Shown here: positions 1 to 10,907 of the stretch, piece after piece
How positions within the stretch are numbered: position 1 is the first letter of the stretch
How the letters are laid out: the number at the start of each line of letters is the position of its first letter
NCBI GenBank assembly: GCA_026874595.1
Contig: CM049311.1
Span: 37,372,676 to 37,436,675, forward strand
Length of the DNA: 64,000 nucleotides
Source of the DNA: Sipunculus nudus
Taxonomy: Eukaryota; Annelida; Sipuncula; Golfingiida; Sipunculidae
Reading direction: 5' to 3'
Notes under the pieces: generated by a model
The model's input: only the letters and a program-made list of their open reading frames with translations
The model's database searches: none
What the model was told of the DNA's origin: nothing
Program-made: the position numbers and the translations under genes

Positions 1-1618
1 AACTCGCGGAATCTTGATCATATTATAAAATTATTAGCAAATTATTATAAAAAAAAAACGGAAATTTACGAGAGCATGCAACTTTTCGCCAGGGTGTCTT
101 GATTCGTGCAAAAAAAAATACTTGCAAAACAATTACATTTGATTAAAGATTAAATATCAATACGTTATGCAAGAATATGAGGTTAAAAATGGGTTAAAAT
201 CGAGAGCATAGTTTGCACACTAATTATGCACACCAATTATGCGGAGGCCGTCAAGTAAAGGCTTGAATTAATCAAATGCATTAATAGCTTGACTTTTTTT
301 TATGCAATATGTTCTTTAGGATTTCCATATGAGTAAAAAATCCAATGGCGATTCGCGAAAATTGCATGCTTTTGAAAGGTTGGTCCATGTAAGTTCGTGA
401 AATCTGAGTTTCTACATAATAAAGACCTTAGTGAACTCCGCCAATATTCTGTTTCACTAGACAGCGGTGGATAAAGAGGGATGCAGCGGGCGAGCGACTC
501 CTCTTTTTTAGCCAAATACAATTTTAGAGATAAAAATTACACGCTTAATGCCATTTTGGACGTCGCACTGTTCTTACCATTTCTGCATCCAAGCGTCATG
601 GACAACGTCTACAAGAATGCCCGGTGCACTTTTCACCTAGGCCTGCCTGGCTGTTGAGCCCCCCCCCCCCCCCCCCCTTCAAATACACAGCCACGCCTCA
701 ACAACTCGATTGTTGCATCACAGATAGCCCTGCCCTCTAGAACAACGGTGTGCCACTCCTGTGCATACTAACGCGGGGAGGGGGTGGGCATCTGGATTTT
801 CCCCACTCACACGACGATCTTACTCTTGGCCTGGACAAAAAAGCCTATTTCGTATTGGTGTGGAATCTTTGGTTTATGACATTAATCTTATTAACATTTG
901 TTTATACAAGGAAACATTCGGCTTTGTATCTAAATTATAACATATCAGTATAAGTATCGTGTTGTGAGCCATGTATCGAGAAACGAATCGCATCGTGATA
1001 TAATATATCACTAAAACTTGGGTTAAGTGGCTAACAGAAAAACAAACTAACGGCGGCATAAATTGAAACATGTTTGCATACAAAACATGCTAAGCATCAT
1101 GTAAAACATCTGTGAAACTTCAGTGTAATATGTATAATACCCCCGCTTAATTGTAAATACGTGTCCCTGTTAGTTGTCCTGTAACGACTACAGTTCTCGT
1201 AACCTGCTAGGTAAGATTAAATCAAACAACGATATGAGGCAACAAGTTAGCATTAACAAAAAAAGTATGCCGTTAATATTAAAGTCCATATGGATAGAGA
1301 GCTAATCACGCTGGAGAGGGGCTGACATAGAGGGCTAATAAATATTAAATGACCAATCGTCTCCGTTTCAGTAGACAGGTCGTAAACATGAGACTTCCCC
1401 GGGGAGCGAATCCATCCGGGAGTCGTTTAAACATGTGGAAGATGCGAGAAAAAAAACCTCTTCAACTAAATTATTACAATACCGATGCGAGGTCTTTTTA
1501 AAGTATATTTATTGAAGTAGGTGCAACAATCTAAAAAAAGGGGGCATTTAAAATTGGTGCTATTTGGAAAGGAGTGAAATCATTTAAAAGGATATATAAT
1601 AGGATGTCTCTCCGTTTA
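1..1618. other. AT-rich stretch without recognisable gene
   Basis: Only short open frames with no recognisable domain. The one obvious landmark is a poly-C run of about 19 bases at 659-677. No repeat shared with the rest of the window was noticed. Confidence 0.5.
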
Positions 1619-2182
1619 GGTGATGTCTAGACTGGTCTTAGCAACTGATGTATTATCTGTTAACAAAAAAAATAAAACACGAACATTCTTCTGTCAGTCT
1701 GGCAGGACTCGATCTAGGGCTTGGACTCGAGTCCACTTTTTAAGGACTCGGAATTGGAGTCGAAGGTCCTGGACTCGGACATGTACTCGGACTCGGAGGC
1801 AAGGACTCTAGAGTCCATCTCGAGTTCAGTAGAAAAGAAACTGTGTCACATATTAATAAGACTTATAATATTATATACAATGTATATGATGCACGGGAAA
1901 ACGAAAAGAATATATTAGGCCTACAAAAAAGACTATGTTTACCAAGCTTTAGTTCAGCATCGAGAGGTAAAGGTAATTTTAAATTCGAGTAAAGCTAACT
2001 TAAAAAGTACACATGATAAACTCTAATTTCCATTTAGATTTTTAAAAAGAAATTGTGAATTGGATTATGACTTGGACTCTGTTTCTAGTGACTCGGGCTT
2101 GGACTTGAGGTGGACTTGGACTCGAATGGCCTGGACTCGGATTGCACTCGGAATCGGATGTTGTGAACTTGTCTACATCACT
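1619..2182. mobile_element. Candidate hAT-like MITE with GACTCGG subterminal repeats
   Basis: The two ends are imperfect inverted repeats: the left begins GGTGATGTCTAGAC and the right, read on the minus strand, begins AGTGATGTAGACAAG. Inside each end lie clusters of a degenerate GGACTCGG motif (about 1708-1830 and 2065-2160) around an AT-rich core. The flanks TCCGTTTA and GTTGTCTA agree at only 5 of 8 positions, so a target-site duplication is not convincing. There is no transposase. It could instead be a decayed simple repeat. Confidence 0.35.
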
Positions 2183-2439
2183 GTTGTCTATATTGAGACA
2201 TACTCTCCAGACCTGAAAGTTCGTTAGAAGAAAGCTTCAACCGTAATAAATGTTTACCAGAAATATTGTCCGTGTATATGTAAAGCCAATAGTAACTACA
2301 ACAGCAATCAGAGAGCATACCGTACATCACAGATCTTGAAATTACCAAGATGCCAATCAAATGTTTAAAAATGATACGTAAACACAGGAAGTAAATGAAT
2401 ACAAGCCGAGGAAAAATGTGTTACGATTATCAGAACCAG

Positions 2440-2835
2440 GACCCACTGCGCAGAATCGGACTCACAAGGGTACGACTCAGCTTGTTAGGGTTTGTGAGCT
2501 TCAAAATCTGCGCCTCACAATGCCCGGGGGCTTCAACATACACAGATGTTGTAGGAATAAATATAGTGAAGTGGGTAATGAAGTCCGTTCAAAAACGTTT
2601 GATAAGAATTGTTTCAAATCAAATTACATAAACAGGGGGTTTGTGGCAAGGACGTCATGAAATAAGCAATATTTTGTAAGCATGCGCAAGTGAAATGTAG
2701 AGGGATGGTGTTTGCGTGAATGTAACAAATTTTTTTTCTTGAAGTTTGACAGCTGAAACAAGTAGTCCCGGCCGTCCCACAGTGCCCAACAAGAAAAGGT
2801 TCATTTTGAGTAGAAATGACCTCTGACGGGCGGGT
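2440..2835. repeat. Dispersed repeat family C, copy 1
   Basis: The stretch from TGCGCAGAATCGGA to GAGTAGAAATGA is visibly related to 24762-25118. Shared landmarks in the same order include GATAAGAATTGT, AAGTAGTCCCGGCCGT and TTTTGAGTAGA. Divergence is considerable. No terminal structure or coding capacity was recognised. Confidence 0.55.
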
Positions 2836-2848
2836 GGCTACAGGAAGG

Positions 2849-2856
2849 TATAAAAG
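2849..2856 (+). promoter_or_regulatory. TATA-box-like TATAAAAG
   Basis: A good TATA consensus sits in a locally GC-richer stretch just after the family C repeat. A 145-codon open frame with no recognised domain follows at 3042-3479. This is a sequence match only; transcription is not shown. Confidence 0.2.
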
Positions 2857-3222
2857 GTCAGCTCCATTGCGAGTTCAATGACATCACAACTGTCCAGCAC
2901 GCGTGGAGTCACTTTTGGTCCTATTCGGAAATTGAAACTTAAGTTTCCCTAACAGAGTGAATTTTGATGATCTCTCCATCAATTGTATGAAGACAATTGC
3001 TCTATCTCTTGTTTGGAAGCCTTTAGACATAAAACATATTAATGGTGACCCAGATAACCTCCAAATTCAAAAGATTTATTCTTAGAGTGTTACCTTCAAC
3101 AACCCAAATATCCTTACATAACTTTGTTAATATGCTAACAGATATACCAACCAGTGTCGGGAAAAACTTACAACTGCCTGAGGAGAATGCCACTCGAGAA
3201 AGCACCTACACTCATCATGTAG

Positions 3223-3499
3223 CGGTTATACACTGCCGTCTTCCAGATCTTCGTTTTAACCGCTGCTTTGTTTATCACGATTTTCTGAGTTACACCACCA
3301 GGGCTTGCACAGAGCAAACAGTTGTAATCAGACCAATGAGAACATGGTATTGCATCGTGGGTCCAACTCAAGTCTTAAATCCGCGACACCCCTCTCTCGT
3401 TAGTCTGATTTTTGGCCCTGTGCCAGTCTTGGTGTTGAGACCACGAAGAACTGGTTCATCAAAGCAGCGGTTAAAATAAAGGATGGCAGTGTATAACCG
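3223..3499. mobile_element. Short inverted-repeat element (MITE)
   Basis: The ends are inverted repeats. The outermost 15 bases, CGGTTATACACTGCC, are perfect at both ends. After a short diverged interval a second perfect block, TTTTAACCGCTGCTTTG, follows. The element is about 277 bp with no transposase. The flanks show no clear target-site duplication, so the superfamily is not assigned. Confidence 0.6.
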
Positions 3500-3989
3500 A
3501 TGCGGGAGGATTTTAGGGCGATGTTATAAGAACGCCTGAAACCATCATATCCTTTGTGGAAGAATTAATACAGCCGAGAAAAGTTAGATGGATAAGATGG
3601 ATGAAAATACACGAGTGTTGGAATTGTCGAGCAATCATTGGTAGCCTCTCCCGCGCCTACACCCGAGCGATAATAAGGGATATTGAAGTGTACGACCTTG
3701 GAAATAAGGTCAAGATGAAAAATAAATATGAGGTGCAAATCTGTGACCTACGATAATATCTCTGAACAAAGGCAGTTTCTACAGTCGTATTGAAGATCTG
3801 CCGTAAGCACAATCAAGAGATAGAAACATTCTGGCCGATGGTTTGTTACACGGGAGTGCACTAGAAAGTCAAACCCCCAAAATACATGATCAACTCCTAA
3901 TGACCTCCAGCCCCTATGGAGGAGGCTTAGTTTCAAACCTACTGATCATAAGTGAAAATTAGTCGAAGTAAGGCAAGTATATGTTCTTA

Positions 3990-4210
3990 GGGGTAGGACG
4001 TAACCTAGTGGCTAAGGCGTTGGACTTTGGAGGTGAAGGTCCACGGTTTGAACTCCGCCGGTGCCTCAGTGACTTAATGGTGAAGTCTCGTTATAGAACC
4101 TCAGAGTCTCCCTCTAATGTCTTAACGAAAGGTCATGACTTCTCAATAATTCCCTACCCCGTGCATATAAAACCTATATATGGATACCCTCATTCTCAAT
4201 AGACAAGGCC
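3990..4210 (+). mobile_element. tRNA-derived SINE
   Basis: The head resembles a tRNA with RNA polymerase III promoter elements. A box A-like TAACCTAGTGG lies at 4001-4011 and a box B-like GGTTTGAACTC at 4045-4055, 34 bases apart. Sequence continues well beyond a tRNA 3' end without a CCA-type terminus, so a SINE is more likely than a tRNA gene. The 3' limit is estimated. Confidence 0.6.
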
Positions 4211-4325
4211 ACCAACAGGCCAAGGACCGATCCTAAAAAATACGTAAAAAAGAGGACATGGTCTATGAACAGAACCAGCAAAGGAGCAAAGGACCATGCT
4301 AAGATCGGTCGTAGAGAATTTAATT

Positions 4326-4353
4326 ACGGTTCTACGTCTATCTGTAGAACCGT
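4326..4353. repeat. Perfect 10 bp hairpin
   Basis: ACGGTTCTAC and GTAGAACCGT are perfect reverse complements around an 8-base loop. No adjacent gene or element explains it. Confidence 0.6.
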
Positions 4354-4435
4354 TGTATTAACGTTTAATGAGCAGCGGGCTATTTAATTATCAGCCAAGG
4401 AATATCTTTATAATCTAATAAAACGTAGAAATCTG

Positions 4436-4740
4436 CATTTTAAGGAATGAAAGCCTCTGCCATCCCTATTGTTGGATGTTCCCAGAGCCCTGTCTGCATA
4501 AATTTGTTCGGCCCATATTCCCAAGTTCATTCGCGCATTGGTGGCTGTACATTTGTGAATATTCCTTGATGGCGTTCCTTTATCCGGATCATGTGGTGGA
4601 TCCACATCAAAATCTAATCTGTTCTTCAATGGCCCATTCCCGAAATGACCTGAAAATTTTATGTGATTCCGTTCACGATTATTCGAGTTATGTTGTGAAC
4701 AAACACGCACTTAAACGTGGATGGGGAAATATGATGATTA
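4436..4740 (+). repeat. Dispersed repeat family B, copy 1
   Basis: It begins GGAATGAAAGCCTCTGCC. Related sequence occurs at 5165-5470, 48418-48720 and 24593-24700, and on the minus strand at 21440-21665. A shared landmark is CCCGAAATGACCTGAAAA followed by TTATGTTGTGAACAAA. The type of element is not known. Confidence 0.65.
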
Positions 4741-5885
4741 GGTTAATATTCTCAATGAGACTGCCAAGGATTGAAACTGAACGTTATTTTGATGGATGGG
4801 GTCCGAAATCGTATGTAAAATGTATACTGTGCCCTGGGTGTGGAAACTCTATGCGGATTAATATTTAAAACAAACAAATTGTCACCGACAAAAAAATTGC
4901 TTGGGTAAGTATATTGGTGTTTTGATGTCTGGTTGACCTGTTAGGTAGCAACAATTTGTAATAATGATCATTAAACACAACACACACACACACACACAAA
5001 TTTCCACGGACTAAGGACGAAGAATATTGTGCGAGCGAGTGAATATTTTTCTTTTTTTTTTTTTTTTGCCTTTACCGGTGGAGACCCAAAACTTGATATT
5101 TTATCAGTTTTCCTAGAAAATACAAACAAAATGCCTTCACTTTCAGGAAATGGTGTTTTTAAGTCATTTTAAGGAATGAAAGCCTCTGCCATCCCTATTG
5201 TTGGATGTTCCCAGAGCCCTGTCTGCATAAATTTGTTCGGCCCATATTCCCAAGTTCATTCGCGCATTGGTGGCTGTACATTTGTGAATATTCCTTGATG
5301 GCGTTCCTTTATCCGGATCATGTGGTGGATCCACATCAAAATCTAATCTGTTCTTCATTGGCCCATTCCCGAAATGACCTGAAAATTTTATGTGATTCCG
5401 TTCACGATTATTCGAGTTATGTTGTGAACAAACACGCACTTAAACGTGGATGGGGAAATATGATGATTAGGTTAATATTCTCAATGAGACTGCCAAGGAT
5501 TGAAACTGAACGTTATTTTGATGGATGGGGTCCGAAATCGTATGTAAAATGTATACTGTGCCCTGGGTGTGGAAACTCTATGCGGATTAATATTTAAAAC
5601 AAACAAATAGTCACCGACAAAAAAATTGCTTGGGTAAGTATATTCGTGTTTTGATGTCTGGTTGACCTGTTAGGTAGCAACAATTTGTAATAATGATCAT
5701 TAGACACAACACACACACACACACACACACACAAATTTCCACGGACTAAGGACGAAGAATATTGTGCGAGCGAGTGAATATTTTTCTTTTTTTTTTGCCT
5801 TTACCGGTGGAGACCCAAAACTTGATATTTTATCAGTTTTCCTAGAAAATACAAACAAAATGCCTTCACTTTCAGGAAATGGTGT
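4436..5885. repeat. Tandem duplication of about 729 bp
   Basis: Copy 1 (4436-5164) and copy 2 (5165-5885) run in the same orientation with an offset of 729. They are nearly identical apart from the length of a (CA)n tract, the length of a T-tract and a few substitutions. Each copy starts with dispersed repeat family B. Duplicate 130-residue open frames at 4476-4868 and 5205-5597 lie inside the repeat and have no recognised domain. Confidence 0.9.
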
Positions 5886-6413
5886 AAATGATCAACTCGA
5901 AATTTGATGCAATTTTCATACCTTTAAGAATACTTTAAGGAAAACTGCGCCATAGGTGTCAAATAAGGAACATTACCAAGTACCTGCGAATCCATAGAAC
6001 AATAGAATTTTGTTTGGTTGGTCTTATAGTGAGACGGCTGTTACAATGAAACCAATTTTCAGAGTGTCTTATTCAAAGTCAATGTTTTGGAATCATGCAG
6101 ATATACAGCCTAACAAAGGTCATTTTCAAATATATTTCTCCCAAACCAGAGGATTTTGTTTTTAACGCCGATATGAGAATCATGGGAGTAAAATGTAGAT
6201 AGCATTACCGAAGATTAGAAGTCTGCAATTGCAAAATATTTCAACGTCTCGTACCTGAAAATTATGTCATGGTCGAAAATAAATATAGGGTGCACATCTG
6301 TCACCTTTGATTATTAATATGATCACAGACTTCTTTTGAAAAGTCATTCGTATTGGAATCCTAGTGAAAAATTCTTGTAGATAGTTTTACACCTCGGTGA
6401 ACCTAAAGCCTAA
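5886..6413. other. No recognisable feature
   Basis: AT-rich. A short phrase near 6268-6300 (AAAATAAATATAGGGTGCAC) resembles ones near 3718-3745 and 24262-24285, suggesting a decayed dispersed repeat. No ends could be defined. Confidence 0.4.
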
Positions 6414-6784
6414 GTCACAAACATCGCACAATACATATACGACAGGTCTACGACAGAAAATAGGGAAAATTCCTAGGAGAGTCTGGGTGCTTCGTACGAT
6501 ATTCGGGTGTTTTGTGACGGAAAAACTGCTGTAGACCCTTGTCACAGAAATCTGAACATGTTCATTTTTTATCTTAGACTATAATTCTATCGTACGGTCG
6601 TCGTAGGAAGAGCGTACGTTTAGACTTCTCTGACCAATTTTCCCACGAGCGTCGTACAACATATATTTTATATGTGAACGCTTTCACGAAATGATAAAAT
6701 AACCTCTCCCAAACCTTCGACGATTCCATCTGTCGTAGCTCTGATGAAATCGTACGACAGTCAAAATCGTAGGTTGTTTGTGAC
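6414..6784. mobile_element. Candidate MITE rich in TCGTACG motifs
   Basis: Both ends read GTCACAAACA inward (the right end on the minus strand). The interior has many TCGTACG/CGTACGA and GTCGTA palindromic motifs in both orientations. It is about 371 bp and noncoding. No target-site duplication is evident. Confidence 0.4.
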
Positions 6785-7394
6785 AATCATCAATTGGGCC
6801 CAATCATACATCCCTTACGATCACCTCCGACTTCTTGCTCACGACTACTTTTTCCAGATCACCTCCGATTTTTTCGCATAAAACTTGCCGTGCGGTCACA
6901 CATGGGGCCACGTTATATCAAGCGGTCTTAATCAGTCTTGTCTCTATACCGCTTTACGACTGCTCGTGAGATTGCGTCGCGTTTTCGTTGAATGAGAAAC
7001 TGTTTTGTGCGGTAACTCGTGAGTTGTCCTACGGTAACTACCGAGATGAACGATAACTAAATTACTTTACGCTTTTTTTTAAATGAGTTGTATATAACAA
7101 GTCGTATGAAAAACAATTCAACAGTCCATTTCAATTTGTGATGGTCACGTCTTTTTTTAGCAGCTTTACAGTTTACATTCCCCTTGCAACTGACTGCTGA
7201 TCACTGGACTTGTCGTATTTATGATAGCACGTTACGGGGATAATTCAGTACACTTATCCATATCGACAGTTAAGCCTCAACGGCGGGGACACAGACTCCC
7301 AGAACAGTAAAGTGAATTGATCCGACGTACAATAGATGTAGAGGGAGTAACTCAGCACGGAGATATATAACAGTCCGCTACAGAGTCTCAACAC
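6785..7394. other. No recognisable feature
   Basis: There are two partial direct repeats of GATCACCTCCGA at 6820-6870, otherwise nothing coding. The sequence leads into the minisatellite at 7395. Confidence 0.4.
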
Positions 7395-8890
7395 AACACT
7401 GAACAGATCAACCAGGCTGTTATGTGCAGAAACACGGGGCCAGGCAGATAAAACAGGCTGTTATATGCAGAAACACGAGGCCAGGCAGATAAAACAGGCT
7501 GTTATATGCAGAAACACGAGGCCAGGCAGATAAAACAGGCTGTATTATTCAGAAACACGAGGCCAGGCAGATAAAACAGGCTGTTGCAGGCAGAAACACG
7601 GTACCAGACAGATTAAACAAGCTGTTATATACAGAAACTTGGTACTAGACAGATTAAACAGTTCTTACAGGCAGAAACACGTCATCAGAAAGATTAAACA
7701 GGCTGTTACAGGCAGAAACACGGGACCAGACTGATTAAACAGGCAGAAACACGGTACCAGACTAATAAAACAGGCTGTACAGGCAGAAACACGGGGCCAC
7801 ACAGATTAAACAGACTGTTACAGGCAGAAACACGGGACCACACAGATTAAACAGACTGTTACAGGCAGAAACGCGGGACCAGACATATTAAACAGTTCTG
7901 TTACAGCAGAAACAGGGGACCAGAATGATTAAACAGGCATCACCGAACAGATAAACCTGGCTGTTATATGCAGAAACACGAGGCAAGACAGATCAAACAG
8001 GCTGTTACATACAGAAACACGGTACCAGACAGATTAAATAGGCTGTTACATACAGAAACACGGTACCACACAGATAAACAGGCTGTTACAAGCAGAAACA
8101 CGGTACCATATAGATAAAACAGGCTGTTACAGGCAGAAACACGGGACCAGAATGATTAAACAGGCTGTAACAGGCAACACCGAACAGCGATATAACCCGG
8201 CAGAAACACGGGACCAGAATGATTAAACAGGCTGTAACAGGCAACACCGAACACCGATATAACCCGGCTGTTATATGCAGAAACACGGTATCAGATAGAT
8301 AAAACAGGCTGTTACATACAGTAACACGGTACCAGATAGATTAAACAGACTGTTACAGGCAGAAACACGGGACCAGACTGATTAAACAGACAGAAACACG
8401 GTACCAGACTAATAAAACAGGATGTACAGGCAGAAACACGGGGTCACCCAGGTAAACAGGCTGTTACAGGCAGAAACACGGTACCAGATAGATAAAACAG
8501 ACTGTTACAGGCAGAATCACGGGACCACACGGCTTTAACAGGCTGTTACAGGCAGAAACACGGTACCAGATAGATTAAACAGACTGTTACATGCAGAAAC
8601 ACGGGACCACACAGCTTTAACAGGCTGTTACAGGCAGAAACATGGTACCAGATAGATAAGACACACTGTTACAGGCAGAAACACGGGACCAGACATATTA
8701 AACAGGCTGCAACAGGCAGATCATGGTACCAGATAGATATAACACACTGTTACAGGCAGGAACACGGGACCAGATAGATAAAACAGACTGTTACAGGCAG
8801 AAACACGGGACCAGACATATTAAACAGGCTGTTACAGCAGAAACACGGGACCTGGCATATTAAACAGACTTTTACAGGTTATAACACGGT
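7395..8890. repeat. Minisatellite, about 41 bp unit
   Basis: About 35 degenerate head-to-tail units carry the landmarks AACAGGCTGTTACAGGCAGA and ACACGGGACCAGACAGATTA. Some units lack 15-20 bases. Variants GAGGCCAGGCAG, GGTACCAGATAG and GGGACCACACAG are interleaved. Units decay gradually toward 8900-9130, keeping ATTAAAC. The array is not coding. Confidence 0.95.
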
Positions 8891-9029
8891 ACATGGCACG
8901 TATAAACCAGACTGCTACGAGCCCTAAACATGCCATTAGGCACATTAAACGAGGAGTACAGTGAGTGGCACGAAACCAACTGATTAAACGGGTTACTGCA
9001 TGCAATGAACCCAACTCCTGTGAGTTTAA

Positions 9030-9030
<1 letters not shown>

Positions 9031-9061
<31 letters not shown>
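9031..9061. repeat. (AT)n microsatellite
   Basis: Uninterrupted AT dinucleotides sit in the decayed zone between the two minisatellites. Confidence 0.95.
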
Positions 9062-9064
<3 letters not shown>

Positions 9065-9149
9065 CAGCTAAGATTAAGCACACAGCACCAAAAGATTAAA
9101 CAGCAGTTAGGAAAGTACACTGCATCAACAGATTAAACAGCATAGATAA

Positions 9150-9560
9150 AAAGTACACTGCACCGAAAGGGTAAACAGCTAAGATAAAATACACTGCACC
9201 AACAGGTTAAACAGCTAAGATAAAGTACACTGCACCAACAGGTTAAACAGCTAAGATAAAGTACACTGCACCGAAAGGGTAAACAGCTAAGATAAAATAC
9301 ACTGCACCAACAGGTTAAACAGCTAAGATAAAGTACACTGCACCAACAGGTTAAACAGCTAAGATAAAGTACACTGCACCAACAGGTTAAACAGCTAAGA
9401 TAAAATACACTGCACCAACAGGTTAAACAACTAAGATAAAGTATACTGAACCGAAAGGGTAAACAGCTATTGTAAAATATACTGCGCCAAAATTTAAACA
9501 GCAAAAATAAAGTACGCTGCGCCAAAAATTAAACAGCATTGGAAATGGACACTGCGCCAA
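9150..9560. repeat. Minisatellite, 36 bp unit
   Basis: About eleven head-to-tail units built on GGTTAAACAGCTAAGATAAA followed by GTACACTGCACCAACA. A minority variant has CCGAAAGGG in place of CCAACAGGT. The unit is a multiple of three, which explains the 130-residue open frame on the minus strand; it is repeat read-through, not a gene. Confidence 0.95.
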
Positions 9561-10907
9561 CAGGTTAAGTAGCTTAAATGATACAGATACACATATATAC
9601 ACGACAGGCCGAATTTCAGGTGTATCGCAATCAGACCTGAAACACGATTATATTAATTTGCGATTGCGTCTTCTTATACAACATGATTCACGCATATTTC
9701 TACATCAGGGTCATGACACATTTTTTTCTGCACTCCGTGAACTCTGTTATATTCCTTTCCATTCTTTTATTTCGGATTAGGAATGTATGATTAAATATTT
9801 TAAAAGCTTCACAGTTTTATACAGCGCATAGTATTATGCGATAAATATGGCTGAAGTTACTTACAATTCATTGTTTCCTTATAAAAGTATAATTGTATTT
9901 ACATGACACATCTGTTTCCAAAACATTTTAATTTCAAATTATATGACCATTTTACATTTTCAATCGGACAACAACATTTGGTATGAAGTATTACCGAGCG
10001 ACCACATTCGCAATGTCCAATGAATCTGCGCTGGGAGAGTTCGCTTATGGGCCGTGGGATAGCCGTGGGTTTGAATTGATTTGTACTGTGTTGCTAATTC
10101 ACCGTAATGGTCTCAATAATGGGCCTGCAAACAATCAGTCTACTACAGCGGATTCCTCCAGTAGCAGTGCAGCAAACAGCCGCGGAACAAAGAAGCATGA
10201 AGAATCCATACAGGGTTACATCCCTATAACCAAAGCTAATATTTGTACAGAAGCGTTGGAACACCTAGTGGCCACAGACAAAGGTCCTTGCTCGAGAGAT
10301 CGATGAACCCAAATACAGGGACTGCCCCGTGCACCTGGACGCACTTACCCGGTAAATCTCTGGAAAAATGCCCCCATCAAACACAGCTATCGAACGCTCA
10401 GAGCTGGCTCGTCGCACCTGCTCTATTAATTGGTTTAAAACAAAATGTTTTGATTTTAATGCACAAAAATAGCCTGTCCAAGGTTGTTGTCTTTCCTTTT
10501 TGGGCGTTTACCTATTGAGCGCTTCTGCTGTTAATTGAGGGGACAAGAGTACGCTGTTGTTACCTGATATACAACAAGGACTCTGGCAACAGTGGTTCCT
10601 CGTGAAAATCAATACGATCTTTAGGGACCACACTTGATGCAGCCTCTGCTGACGTTTCGTCGTTAACTGTGACGTAGACGTGACGCAGCGCGTGGGAAGG
10701 TGTGAGTGAACCCGATAGATAGAATCTGACTCCCTTTGTGAGTCTACATCTGTGAAGCTCTCGACCTGTCATCGCCCACTGATCATTATCGAATGCTTTG
10801 TGTAAATCCATGTTCCCATGGGATTTAAAGATTATCTCATAATAAAGCGAGATACAAATGTCAAAGACAATATAAAAATGGCATTAGCAACAGTCATTAT
10901 GAGTTTC
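9561..10907. other. Stretch without recognisable gene
   Basis: Two modest open frames lie in locally GC-richer sequence, 9983-10306 (+) and 10560-10811 (-). Neither has a recognised domain, signal peptide or clear splice context. Either could be part of an exon, but nothing supports it. Confidence 0.35.

Noticed and set aside
3042..3479. 145-codon open frame downstream of a TATA-like box
   Set aside because: Its 3' half runs through an inverted-repeat element and no domain is recognised, so it is not called as a gene.
4476..5597. Pair of identical 130-residue open frames
   Set aside because: They lie in the duplicated family B repeat. Other family B copies do not keep the frame, and no domain is recognised.
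7395..8890. Regular repeats resembling a CRISPR array
   Set aside because: Units are contiguous with no unique spacers, lengths vary, and the context is eukaryotic with no cas genes. It is a minisatellite.
9133..9525. 130-codon minus-strand open frame rich in Cys/Leu
   Set aside because: It is read-through of the 36 bp minisatellite, whose unit is a multiple of three.
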